A stretch of DNA of 64,000 bases from Pempheris klunzingeri. Lineage: Eukaryota; Chordata; Actinopteri; Acropomatiformes; Pempheridae. The stretch's first letter is position 1, and each line of letters begins with the position of its first letter. The position numbers and the translations under genes are program-made. Below the pieces are notes generated by a model, which had not been told where the DNA came from, made no database searches, and saw only the letters and a list, made by a program, of their open reading frames with translations. Positions 12,170-26,496 of the stretch are shown here, piece by piece. The DNA lies in NCBI RefSeq assembly GCF_042242105.1, contig NC_092019.1:13326328-13390327 (forward strand). Reading direction: 5' to 3'.

Positions 12170-12730
12170 CTGATTTAAGGAAAACATTCTGGGGTTAACA
12201 AACATAATCCTAAAATGTTCATTCATTTGGTGTTAGGTCACATCTGGTAGCCTACATACAACAAAGGTGTGGAATTAAACAGCTAGTATCCTTACATTTA
12301 CAGCTTAAACTAAATACTCACTGTGAGAGGGATCCAGAAGAGGTTGTGGGGCTTTGTAGTGCTTTGTCTGCAAGTATTCGATCTTAACATTGATGTGAAG
12401 TTTTTGGGTGTGTTTCCTGTTATTTGACAGTGTTGAATTGGCAAAAAGGGAAGTTGAGACAGTGAACACAGACCACAGTAACTTACTCATTGAGCTTGAG
12501 GGCAAATGTCATATACGAATCTTGAGGGAAAACTTATGGTCTGTGCCGGTCATGTCAGTTTAAAAATACAAGACTGAAACATACACTGAAAGTGTGCAAG
12601 ATAGAAAGGATGATATTCACTTGAATGTTTGGTGGCATTGGTAGCATTATTGGTGACATTATTGGTGACTAAAATCCACAATCCCCGTGTGCAAAAATAG
12701 TTTTAATAGTCTAAAAAGTTTACTTGAAAC
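12170..12730. other. Upstream region of the V-only Siglec-like gene
   Basis: Should contain the promoter of the - strand gene starting at 12169. No TATA box or further coding exon was recognised with confidence. Confidence 0.4.
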
Positions 12731-12960
12731 TACAGTCCCTGACAAAAGTCAAGTCGCTTACCGAAGTTGTTGGAACAACATATAATAACTTGACTTGTAG
12801 TTGATCAATTGGAATCTGAAATGGTTTATATGAAAGGCAAAGGCCTCTGGATTATGTGTATTGTACCAAAATAAGGTTTTGTATCATTCATTGAGTTTTA
12901 TCATTTAATTAGAACAGAAAGGTCAGATTTGGCTTGGACAAAAGTCTTGTCGCATACAAA
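12731..12960. mobile_element. Single end of a Tc1-type transposon with IR/DR structure
   Basis: Begins with tacagtccctgacaaaagtc at a TA, a form typical of fish Tc1-like element ends. About 200 bases further in (12934-12956) a second copy of the motif, ttggacaaaagtcttgtcgc, appears in direct orientation. Paired outer and inner direct repeats inside one terminal inverted repeat are the IR/DR arrangement of the Tc1 family. No matching right end was found by eye in the next kilobases, so this is probably a one-ended remnant. Confidence 0.6.
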
Positions 12961-14206
12961 AAAAATGTACGGTAGAAATTATATTTTATTTTGCAGCACT
13001 CAAGCTTCATATTAGCATCAGCCAAACTTTAGAACATACTTTTGCTCAGATCAGTGACTGTGTCTTATGTCCCCATCACTTCCATTTACGTCGCCTTAGG
13101 AAGGGAACATTTTAATGCCAGTGCCAACACAAGAAGCAATCACAGTGATCACCAACCCTTATAAAATAGAAGAAATGTGAGCCTGTCTTTTAAAACCTTC
13201 CACACAGTATTTTTAATGCACGCTGTGTCCTGCTGCTGAGAATGACACTGATCTTCCATACAGAAGAATTTCTTTGCAGACAACTGCTCCACGGCATTAG
13301 CTGCACCCATGACATTTAAAAATGAAAAACTTCAACTTGAACTAGTAGAGATTATGGATCGTGGTAGTTAGAAATGGTCGATATCAAAAGGTCAACAACT
13401 TAGTCAACTCAAGCATATTTAAAATCACAAATTTGCCTGAAAAGTTTTCAGTCTGTATGACACCTTCTATCATTAGGGAGGCCATGAACTGTTTGGTCAC
13501 AGATTAATTATCTACCCTTTTCAGTTGCTTATATAGGTACAGTATATCCATATTTTAGTCCCTGTTGTACTCCTCAAAAGTCATGTCTTTGAGGAAACCA
13601 GTGCTGCTGGGTTTTTCTTGTTTTGTTCATTCTTGTTTACACAACCAAAAGCAAGCAAGTGAACTTTAGGCTAATTGTTCCCACATTTACCTCCAAGGGA
13701 AACACAAGCAACAAACATGTCCACAAACAAGGGTTTAGGGATTAGCAGCTGGGGAAAGCAACAGGTAAGTCTGATATTAACATATTTATTCAAGCATAAT
13801 CTAAAGTAATTACTCCATAACGCCATAAAATAAATAAATAAAACCACTAGGTGGCGTGAGACACGCTCGCCCTGAGGTCCGGACTCCACCTGGAATGTGG
13901 GCCAAACACGGATCCCAAGGTGCAGTCATATGACTCCCAGATGGCTGGATGAGAGGCAACAGGGCAGGGAAATGGTTTAAATGGATTTGTGAAACTCATT
14001 CACTCTGTTTTTGTGATCTTGAACGACGAGGGGGAGAAAAAAAAGAAGGAAATCAGTCCTGGAAGGTTTCGGCTCCCAGATGGGAAGCAAAGGAGCAAAG
14101 TCTGTGGGAGGATGACAGAGTGTTGTTGTCCGCTCGGGCTCCGTGGATGCGGCGCGTCAGACGAGCTCTTCCTCACCTGCTGTGACCGCAAACACTTCGG
14201 GCACAG
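12961..14206. other. Spacer and GC-richer upstream region of the TBC gene
   Basis: No coding exon was recognised. From about 13850 onward the base composition becomes richer in G, C and CpG, which suggests a promoter/5' untranslated region for the TBC-domain gene. Part of 12961-13500 may be internal sequence of the Tc1-type remnant, but no transposase motif could be read. Confidence 0.4.
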
Positions 14207-14350
14207 ATGGAAGATCTGAATAATGTTGGGTCAGGACGGACAGCAGGAGAGGAGGCGACCGGTCACCGGCCATATGTCCGCCACCAGAGGAGGGTGGCAG
14301 CGGTCAGCTCTCCTGCTCTGTCCGCCGCGCGTCTCACCTTACCTGGAGTC

Positions 14351-14412
14351 ATGGACGCCGAGGGGAGGGTCGACGAGTCAAGACTGAGGATGCATATTTT
14401 CAAAAACGGTAG

Positions 14413-14448
<36 letters not shown>

Positions 14449-17400
14449 GGAAGATAAGGTGTTTGACTTTATCTTTATCCATATGCACTAACTGCAGTGT
14501 GCAACATAAGTATTTGTCATTGAGTATTAAGTTAATGCAATTGGAACTAATGATTCTGAAGTCATAATAGGTCAAGCAGAAATAATAGATAATCCCACAA
14601 TGTCCATTTGGAAGTATAACGTCTTTACTAATCCAGTGAAATCCATGTTTTAAAGATTATTCGTACATTTCTGTGGCAGCACGGTATTACATGGAAGTGC
14701 TTGGCGTGATGCTGCATAAACTACTAACCAGTTCATTTATCACAGTGTAAGATGGTTTTTCACAGAGAACGCTGTCTTTGTGAGGTTTCTGAACAAAACA
14801 GAAAAGGCTGAAAGGATTGCAGATGGTGATTTCTGTTTGTCTGAAAATATGTTACTTTACAAATTTGTCTAATTCAATAAAGGCAGTTAATATTTCCATA
14901 CAATTTGATAATAAACTTGACTTCAGTGTCCAGAAACATACAATTAAGGCCATACATGCAGCATTTTGCTGCAGTAAAATATTCCAGTAGGAATATTTAT
15001 GATCAAGTGTATCCAGATGAACTAGATCTGCACTGTTACCATTAATACAGACCAAGAGGCAGTCAAGTGATGTTTTGCTGCAGGAGCTCTCAAAAATCAT
15101 TTCATTGTGCATGAGACTCCCTTGAGCAAAGAACTCCAGCGTGACTGTTGTGATAAAACAACAGATGCCATTTAGTGAGTTGGTAAGATTCATAAGAGGC
15201 AGAATAAAGTCACATGAGATTCAACAGTTAGACGAAAACATCCAGCGAAGTGTGTGGAGCTATGAGAAATGGGGATATCTCTGGAGTAGTGCCTCCAGTT
15301 CAAATTTTTGAGGTTTCAGCAGCACAGAACAATGGACATCAACACAAAGGAGTTCTCATGGGGTAAAAACATCACACTAAATCAGTCATCTGTGAGCAGG
15401 AATGTGAAAGCTCACCCTGTTTTTTCTGTGGCCTTTAGACCTTTATGCACATTCCATCCCTCCAAACACGGAAACCAAAGATTAAAGAACTAAACATTAC
15501 ATAAGACATCTGAAATCCTCGTCTCAAAGCAGGGTAAAGTTCACCAAATTTTAGATCAGTGATTGTTTCCTAAAGATTGCTTCTTTTCTCAGCTGCAACA
15601 CAATGTGATCCAGTCAGAGTTTGTTTTGGCCTGGTGGTGACTGGCTTGACTGAATGATAATAGCTGAAATGTCCATGAGAACACTGCTGAGTCACTTATA
15701 TTGACCACCATAAATGACTGAAAGGTTTTCAATCCCTGTCCAGGTGGCGTGTATCCCTCTGAGCGTGGCCTGGTGTGGCGTTTCTTGTTTGGGATGTACC
15801 CGTGTAGCTCCACAGCTTTAGAGCGCTCTCTGCTGCAGGAGCAGCTGGCCGTACGCTATCAGGTCATGAAGAGAAAGTGGCAGCAGTTCCTTCCTTCAGC
15901 TGTGCAGATGCATCTCAACGGCACTGATGGTAAAAGCCCAAACATGCATGATGCACCACAATGAAAGGATTGCATCGTCATTCTTGTTTTTCTCTTTTTC
16001 TTCTGTCACTGCCGAACCCTCTCTTTTTAAAATTGCTGAGGCCATGTGATTCTATCTCCATTTCAGCTGAGTTGGTAGCAGCAGTCAGGTACTTTGACCA
16101 GAGGCAGGCACAGGCCCAGCAACAGACCCAGGACCAGTCTGAGGAGGTCAGGGACAGACTGGCTTTCTTGGAGCTTCAGGCACAGGTTAGCTTATAAATA
16201 TATGTTTATCTTTTCTATTTCATATGCACTTCAGTGTTTCTATTCATGTATTTCTGCTTTGGTTGTGTTTTTTTTTTGTTTGGTAGAAAAGAAAAGATGA
16301 ACTGCTTTAAGTGGGAGAAGTGACAAGTATGTTTAGGGAAATTATACAACAGGATCTAATTATGTTGAACAAACTGTGTACCATGTACCTCCTTGCTCTA
16401 GCTGTGTTTAGTAATTCTGTCCAGAGAGTGTGTGCACAGGAAGAGCTGATAGCTGGTTTGTGCATTCAGATAGTGACACTTTAACAGAATGACACTCTCA
16501 GGAAGCTACTGACTCTAGTTTACTACCCACATATTGTTATTTCCACTTCTCGTGCAAGAAGAAGAAGAATGAAGTGTAGTAAAATGTGTGGTCTCCACTA
16601 TAGCGATCAACACTGAGATGACAATCAATAGTGGTCAAACGTTTGTTTGTCTCTACATTTCCTTCCCACCAGATATTGTTTGAGCGGGTCACATTTGATC
16701 AACATGAGCTGCGAGAAGCCACGCGAATCATTGACAAGGATGTGCCCAGAACTAACAGAGACCTGAGCTACTTCCAGTGAGTGATTTAGAGCCATTGTTG
16801 TATTTTTTTAGCTATAGATCTGAGTCAACAGATAGACAGGTGAAGTTTGTGGGAGTGAACATCCAGGCACTTAGTTTTAAGCAGCCAAAAGGGAACGTTC
16901 GGTCTCCGCTCACCTCAGTTGACCAAGAAAGGAAAACAAAAAGCAACAGACTGTGGTAAGTCTGGTTTAATTCATCATCATGACAGTGTGTTAAGGCCAA
17001 AACACCTTTTTCATGGCACAATGCAGCTGTATTTATACAGCACATTTCATACACAAAGACAATTGAAAGTGCTTTAAATAGGCAAAGAAAAACATTAGAA
17101 TGACATTCAGAACAATATGAAATGCAAAGAAATAAAAAACTAATAAGATAAAGATAAATAAATAAATGAAAATGTAATAGAATACATTTCAATAAATAAA
17201 TACATACATAAATAAAATAAAAACAAGCACACAAAGGCACAGGAGAACAGCTATATCTTTAATGTAGAGCTGAAAGCAGCTTGGGTAGAGGCACATTTGA
17301 GATCACATGGAAGTTGGTTCTGTGTGCGTGCAGCATAGTGGCTAAAAGCAGCTTCCTGTGTTTTGTTCAGACTTGAGGTTCTACCAGTTGACTGCCTCCA

Positions 17401-19558
17401 AAGGTCTTTTTGGTAAGATCAGATAAGAGAGGCGTAGAACAGCCCACCCTGCTGGAAATGAAGGCATGAATGTATTTCTCTAAGTGTTGCGTGGACATGA
17501 GATTCTTGGTATTTGTTTGAGATGTTAAAATGCTGAAGCTCAAATTTGAGTTTGTTAAAACACTGAGATTGTGGTTGTATCTTGGTTTTTCATCTTCTAA
17601 TCTAAACAGGTTGCTCATATTTTGCTGTTGGATTAGACTGAAAAGATTGAAATTATGCAAATCCTCAACTGAAGTTTATTTCTGTTTTTAAATAATTTAC
17701 AACCAGCTAGCAAGATATCATAATTTTCTGCTGGTTAATAGACAGACTTTCTGTATTTTATTCAAAGGTTAATTCTTGTGAATATCCAGAATGTCTTGGA
17801 ACTACCAAGATATTTTGTCTCCTGCTCCTCTGGCCTCCAGAACCAGTCTGACTGCATCTTCTAATCAAACGCATGTTGGCACAATGTGAAAAAATAAATA
17901 AATAAAAATACTTCATGGAGAGCTTAATTCAAAATGTTGTATCTGCAAATGTGTATGGTTGTCTGTATATGTATGTATATATTACACATCAATGTGTTTC
18001 AGTTATTCTGCTTGTGTCTACAGGGGGGAAGGCTCCGGTAATCTGTTAGTGTTGAGAGACATCCTGATCACTTATGCTGCTTTTCATCCAGGTAAACAAC
18101 AAGAAAGAGTCCATCTAAGGTTCAGTGATACTCACTAAATGATTAAGTTAAAGGCACTAACTGTTTCTGCACCACTTATCTTGATTGTTGATCCAGAGGT
18201 CAGTTATGCCCAAGGAATGAATGACCTGTGCAGCCGGTTCCTGGAGGTTCTTGACTCTGAGGTCGACACGTTCTGGAGTTTCTGCTGCTACATGGAGAAA
18301 TTCTCCAAGGACTTCAGGGCTGATGGTCTGCACAGAAAAATAGGTCGGATTACCAAAAAGAAATGCAGCTTTATGTATAATAAATGTCATGTTTGTGTGT
18401 GTGTGTATGTGTGCTGAAACCTATACTGAAAATCTTCAGAAAAATAATTCCACTACGTCATCACCTGTGATATTATATATTAAAATGTTAGAGTATTTGT
18501 ATTTTATTTAATTAGTAGTTCAGTATTAGAGATATACAAATTTCTGAATCTGTCAAATCTTTATTTTTCTAGTCAGGTGAAGTTTGATGCCAGTTCAGGC
18601 ATTCAGACAAAAAACATGAATATGATCACTAACATATAACACTGGACCAAAAATAAATAAATGAATAAATAAATAAAATTAACAGTGCGTTTAATGTCTT
18701 CCAGAGTTGGAGGCAGCCCTGTTGAAGGAACTTGATCCTCTGCTTTATACTCATTTGGTCACGGACAGCATGGAGAGCTTTACTTTCTGCCACAGGTAGA
18801 TCTGTGGTACCATGCTGTGATTTAATCCTCTATATCTGAAAATGTGTTTGTATTTAAGTGCGTGCATGTGTTGTCCCTTCTTCAAGGTGGCTGCTGCTGG
18901 GTTTCCAGAGGGAGTTTGAACACAGTGAGGCATTACGTTTGTTCGAGATCCTGAGTTGTGACCACCTGGAGCTTATCTCCCAACAAGTTGACAGAGCCCG
19001 TTATCAGGAAAGGCTGACACGAAAATACATCACAGGTGAAATGCAGAATCTAAGTTGGCAGAATAAATAATACAGAACATGGGGGTATAGTTACCTCTGT
19101 GAAATGTCTGACCTTAATATAGTGATATTTGCTTTTTTAATGTTTGCAGAGGACAATTCAGAGTCAAAGCTGCAGGCCATTAACACTGACTTTACCTTTG
19201 AGCTCTTCATCTGCGCAGCCATCCTGTTAGAGAACAGAGAGTCTCTGCTGCGGTGCCGCGATGATGTGCAACTCATCCAGTTTACTAACAGGTTAGTATG
19301 CATGCTAAGACATGAAAATGTCATCACAAAAAAAGGGATTCTGTATTTGTTCATGAATATGTCAGGCAAACCTTTGCCTTTTTTTGCAGCCTTCAGGGAA
19401 CGCTGGAACTGAACAGCACGCTGAAGAAGGCAGAGCACCATTTGTACAACTACTGCAAGCGCTGTGCTTGGGACTATATGAATGGACGCTGCAGAACACA
19501 CAAGAGCAGAGAGGAGGACTTTCTTTATCAACTCCGTAGTTTACTTGTTTTAAAATGA
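14351..19558 (+). CDS. TBC-domain Rab GTPase-activating protein, TBC1D25-like
   Basis: Ten exons with closed frames give about 410 residues: 14351-14408, 15744-15929, 16067-16185, 16673-16776, 18024-18091, 18197-18343, 18705-18795, 18887-19035, 19150-19291 and 19390-19558. The frame is open upstream to an ATG at 14207, so the start is uncertain; 14351 was chosen because protein-like sequence begins there (MDAEGRVDESRLRMHIF). The TBC domain covers most of the protein. Both catalytic fingers are visible: the arginine finger in IIDKDVPRTNRD and the glutamine finger in SYAQGMNDL; RWLLLGFQREF is the usual C-terminal TBC helix. It should stimulate GTP hydrolysis by a Rab protein. The sequence around the fingers and the F-x-A-D-G motif look most like TBC1D25, but the protein is much shorter and I saw no additional domain. 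A glutamine-rich linker (about residues 90-105) precedes the arginine finger. The first intron holds a TCTA microsatellite. An AATAAA at 20179 may end the transcript. Confidence 0.8.
14412..14449. repeat. TCTA tetranucleotide microsatellite
   Basis: About nine tandem units of atct/tcta directly after the first coding exon donor of the TBC gene. Confidence 0.95.
17017..17665. repeat. Teleost interspersed repeat in a TBC-gene intron
   Basis: The phrases tgtatttatacagcacattt, gaaagtgctttaaataggca, gtgcgtgcagcatagtggct and gcgtggacatgagattcttg occur in the order I know from a long repeat common in teleost introns and intergenic DNA. It lies between exons at 16776 and 18024. The transposon class is not evident from the sequence. 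Confidence 0.55.
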
Positions 19559-20459
19559 CAGCTCCTATTTAAATACATGAGGTTCGAGACTGTTGTGAAA
19601 CTGTAATTTGTAACAAGGGACATGGAATCCCTAATCTGAGAGTTTTGTTGGCACATATTCTTTATCTTAGTTTTTATTTCTGAGGGAAACAGTGATGTAC
19701 AGATGGCTGCTTACCTTAAGTCTGATCACTTACTGCTGTTTAATATAGATGCACAGTATTTATTGTATGAAATTTGACCAACACTAACTGTGAGTCATTT
19801 TTGCTCCCCCTCTGAGCTTCCATGAATATAAAAAGTTTAAGATTATTATCTTAGTACCTCAAAATCAAAGCTCAAAAGAATTGTTTTTGCAGGTTATGCA
19901 ATATTCAACTGCTAGAAGAAACCAACTGCTTGTCAGAATGTGTGTGAATACTAAGATGTGGTGTGTCGCAACAGGTGGTGTCAGTAACGGACTGCAGTTA
20001 TATTTAATGCCAGATGGCCTATGTGTCAGAGAGGCCTATGTAACAAGAATAGATGTCTAGTTTTTGCGCTCTGGGAGAAGGACTATGCAGTAAAGGGAAG
20101 GAAAACTTACTGCACAATTGTGTCTTAAATAGAGAAGAAAAGACATATAGATAATATAAATAATTACAATTATACCTCAATAAAACTACTGCAGATTGTT
20201 TACTGTGTGATGTTGGCAACGTTTATGTCGAGTTTTGTATATGATAGAGGAGATAAGCATTGACTTTGTTATATATTAATTATTAAGTATTGTCCATACT
20301 TTGAATTAAAAACCACTTGTCTTACCACCCATTGCCTGCAGGTAGTAAATAAAGTGGAACAGAAAAGTAAGACACTGAATTTGAAGTGTAGGAATGCAAA
20401 AGAATAAAGTTCCCTCGAGAGACTCTACCTCAAAAACGTACAAAAGTATCATCAGTGTA
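19559..20459. other. 3' untranslated and intergenic sequence after the TBC gene
   Basis: AT-rich, with an AATAAA at 20179-20184 that could be the TBC gene polyadenylation signal. No other coding sequence was recognised. Confidence 0.4.
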
Positions 20460-20526
20460 AATTGACTGCATTTATACTGTATCTTTAACAGACAAAGTGC
20501 TTTACAATGTTTACCTTCCATTCATC

Positions 20527-20589
<63 letters not shown>

Positions 20590-20660
20590 ACACCGATGAC
20601 AGCAGAGTCTGCCCTTCAGGTTAACTTGCTCATGGACATCACAAAACACATCACTGCTAA
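20460..20660. repeat. Teleost repeat with CA microsatellite
   Basis: The phrases gactgcatttatactgtatc, caaagtgctttacaatgttt and ccattcatccattcacacac precede a CA run at about 20530-20592. I recognise this combination from a frequent short repeat in teleost genomes. Confidence 0.6.
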
Positions 20661-22682
20661 CAATTTGTATCTCTAAAGTGAGCCGGTGATGTCAGCTGTC
20701 TATTACAGCTGTTTTACTGCAAATTATATGAACATGTGATTGAGACTTGAGGCTTTTTATGATGACTCGTGCTTAAGATTAAGTGCATGCTGACCGACTG
20801 TCTGTGTGATTTCATAATGGTTTAGTATTTTGAAAAATGTAACACTGTGTACTGTCCCAGCAATGTGGGTAACATCAACATGTGAACAACATTATCCATG
20901 TTCCAGAAATACTTTTTCAGAACTGAGCAATGCTCACTTAATAATGAAAACATGTTTGGTTTAGATGCCAAATCAAAGCCCTGTCATTTGACATTCTTCT
21001 AGCAGAAGGCTACAGAGGTTACAACAGCAAGCTGTCTTTCAAGGAAGTCCAGTGAGCAGAAACATGGGCCTAGAACTTTCCTTGGTGGAGTCACCTGACA
21101 CCCTAATGAGCTCTCCCTGCACCGTCCTCTATATACACTGTGGAGCACTGACACTCGTCCTTTTAGTCCGCCTGCCAGGAGAGGGAAGGGAGTGCTGGAG
21201 AGGAGTGTTGTGTGCCAGGCAAAAAAAAACACCGCTTTAATTCAGTAAACTCTCAAGTCTTGAACATCTGACAGCACAAGGTAACCCCTTCGATATGAAG
21301 CATTGCACTCAGCCTGGCTTCATAGTCTATCTTGCTTGCTGTTTTGAAAGCTTAACAGCCAAACATGAGCTGTATTAGCAAATAAGCGAGGCTTGCATGG
21401 TTTCTGTTAGACAATGGCATGACATTCAAAAACCACACAGTTCACACAGTTTGTTTCATTTCCATTTCCAGTTCATTTATTCAGCAGCATCAGTCGGATG
21501 TGATATTGACTCTTCCCCAGGGGAGACTAGGGAATCGCACTAACTATACAGCAGGGCTAAGACAGAATCAAATACAAACCTCCTTTATATATGTAGTGTT
21601 TAGTCACAGGTCACAGTGTTGTTATTATCATGTTCACATGTATGTTCTTATGAACTGCACATGGCAAGTTTCAGATATGGGCGTAGGACAGGCAGTGAAG
21701 CAACAGCACTATGTCAGCATTTTCCACTCTGTGTTACACAACTGGATAACAAGCGATAATTCAATAGTCTGTAGTTGAAGCAGTTCTGGGACATTTAAGG
21801 AACAAAGTACCTATTTTCACCCATTAGGCCATACAGAGGAAAAATGTTCATCTAAACTTCTTCACACTCAAATCAAGGCAGTTTTGTACTCTGTGATTTG
21901 GTGGAGTATTTTACTGAGTTTGCAATTTTCTCTACCTCTAAAGAAGTTTTATCTCCTTTCACACCCCCTTGTAACACTAGGCCTCTGTTAAATTCTTCAG
22001 TAATTAAATATGCTTGTTTCTACACCTCAGCGCTATAGTTTTCTGTGTCTATTTTTGTTTTTAAGCCCTCTATTTTTATGCCAACTAGTCAATGATTAAT
22101 AAACACCTTCCATTCATTGCCATGTGGATACACTGATACTTATTATAGTAACTGTGAGCTATTTAGAGTCAGCTGTCGGAAAATAGACACACTGATCGCT
22201 GTTCCAAGATCAGTACATCACATTTCACAGCCTGACTGATGCACTATAGTGTTATGTTGCTGTGGGAGGAGTGGAGAGAGAAGCGGTGCAGAGGGCATAT
22301 TAAAGAGCAGGGTGACATGGGCCATAGACATTTCATCTCAAGTGTCAGGAGGTGGTTTAAGCCACTATGCCATGGACGCCACTCCACCATTAGGCAAGCC
22401 TCACATGGACATGCATCTGAATTTATGTATATTACAGGGACAGATGCACCTCCTTAGATACACCCATAATAGGTATATGTGGATGGACAAAGTTAGCAGG
22501 CACATATTCATGTTGGAATTATACTACAAGACAGCACATCTTTAAATTACAATCATAAACATCAGAATGAATATAAATCCTTTATTCAGTGATGATGAAT
22601 ACATGCAGTAATCTGGGCTTACTGTTAAAGATAAAAAGCTACAATTACTCACGTTTCTTATATTTTTTTGCTTTTATCTAAG
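20661..22682. other. Intergenic region and presumed 5' untranslated exon plus first intron of the Hsp70 gene
   Basis: The Hsp70 coding sequence starts immediately after a splice acceptor (AG at 22681-22682), so a non-coding first exon must lie upstream. A candidate is about 21160-21280, ending in gacagcacaag before gtaacc. No other gene was recognised. Confidence 0.4.
21073..21136 (+). promoter_or_regulatory. Candidate Hsp70 core promoter
   Basis: GAActTTC at 21073-21080 is two inverted GAA units, the minimum of a heat shock element, and a TATA-like ctatatac lies near 21129-21136. Both precede the candidate non-coding exon ending at 21280. The element has only two of the usual three or more units, so this is weak evidence. 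Confidence 0.25.
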
Positions 22683-25711
<3,029 letters not shown>

Positions 25712-25861
25712 GCACTCTGCTGGCAGTATCTTTATCTCAGATCTCAACATACACTAAAGATATAGATTTAGAATACACACCCATTAAACATCAGATCATG
25801 GGCTTCTTTTAACTTCAATTCTTGTCATCTCTTTTTATCTGTGATTTGTAAACATAAAATC

Positions 25862-25867
25862 AATAAA
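25862..25867 (+). terminator. Polyadenylation signal of the Hsp70 gene
   Basis: AATAAA about 150 bases after the stop codon at 25711. Confidence 0.7.
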
Positions 25868-26439
25868 GATCAACAATGGGAATCTGATTTGCAAAATACA
25901 TCGTCTGTTTCTTTTTGCAGCTGTTGAATTTTTGCTGAAAACAGACCACAGATGTCTTGACTGGTGTGCAAGCAAGTGTTGCACACAGGAAACTTTGTTA
26001 GGTTGAAAAAATACATGATAAGGATCAACTGTTGAAATGAGTTGGGGAGTTGCTCTACATTATTTGCTGCATCTTGTTTCTGCTGATGTGTAAGTGATGA
26101 AACACGGATGTAAGCAAGGGTGCATATAGCTAAACACATTAAATGTGGTTATTTTTTTCTTATATCAAGGGGCGGTGTTGTTGCTTATTACCACTGGAAT
26201 GATTACACAACAATTTGTTTGCAAAAAGCCATGACCTCCATGCACAAGAACAGGACAAACACCAGCGTAAGACTAAGTGGATGAATGTTTCACTTAGAAG
26301 TCATCTCGTGAGCTTATCACCATATGTTCTCTTCCCAGACCTATCACAGCCACTGGTGTGTGTGTGTGTGTGTGTGTGTGGGTACCTGCAGTATGGAGTA
26401 CTACACATGGAACACAGGGTCAAGTGTGTGTAATACACA
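25868..26439. other. Short intergenic region between Hsp70 and the chymotrypsin-like gene
   Basis: Contains a (GT)n run near 26357-26380. No other feature was recognised except the TATA box at its right end. Confidence 0.5.
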
Positions 26440-26446
26440 TATAAAA
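26440..26446 (+). promoter_or_regulatory. TATA box of the chymotrypsin-like gene
   Basis: TATAAAA lies 57 bases before the start codon at 26497. This spacing gives a short 5' untranslated region of about 25-30 bases, as is usual for pancreatic zymogen genes. Confidence 0.75.
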
Positions 26447-26496
26447 GCCAGTGTCCTACACAGCAGAGACTCAGGGAAGTGAATCACGATCGAGAC

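Noticed and set aside
14852-15193. 113-codon open frame on - in the first TBC intron
   Set aside because: No similarity to any family I know and no regulatory context; likely chance.
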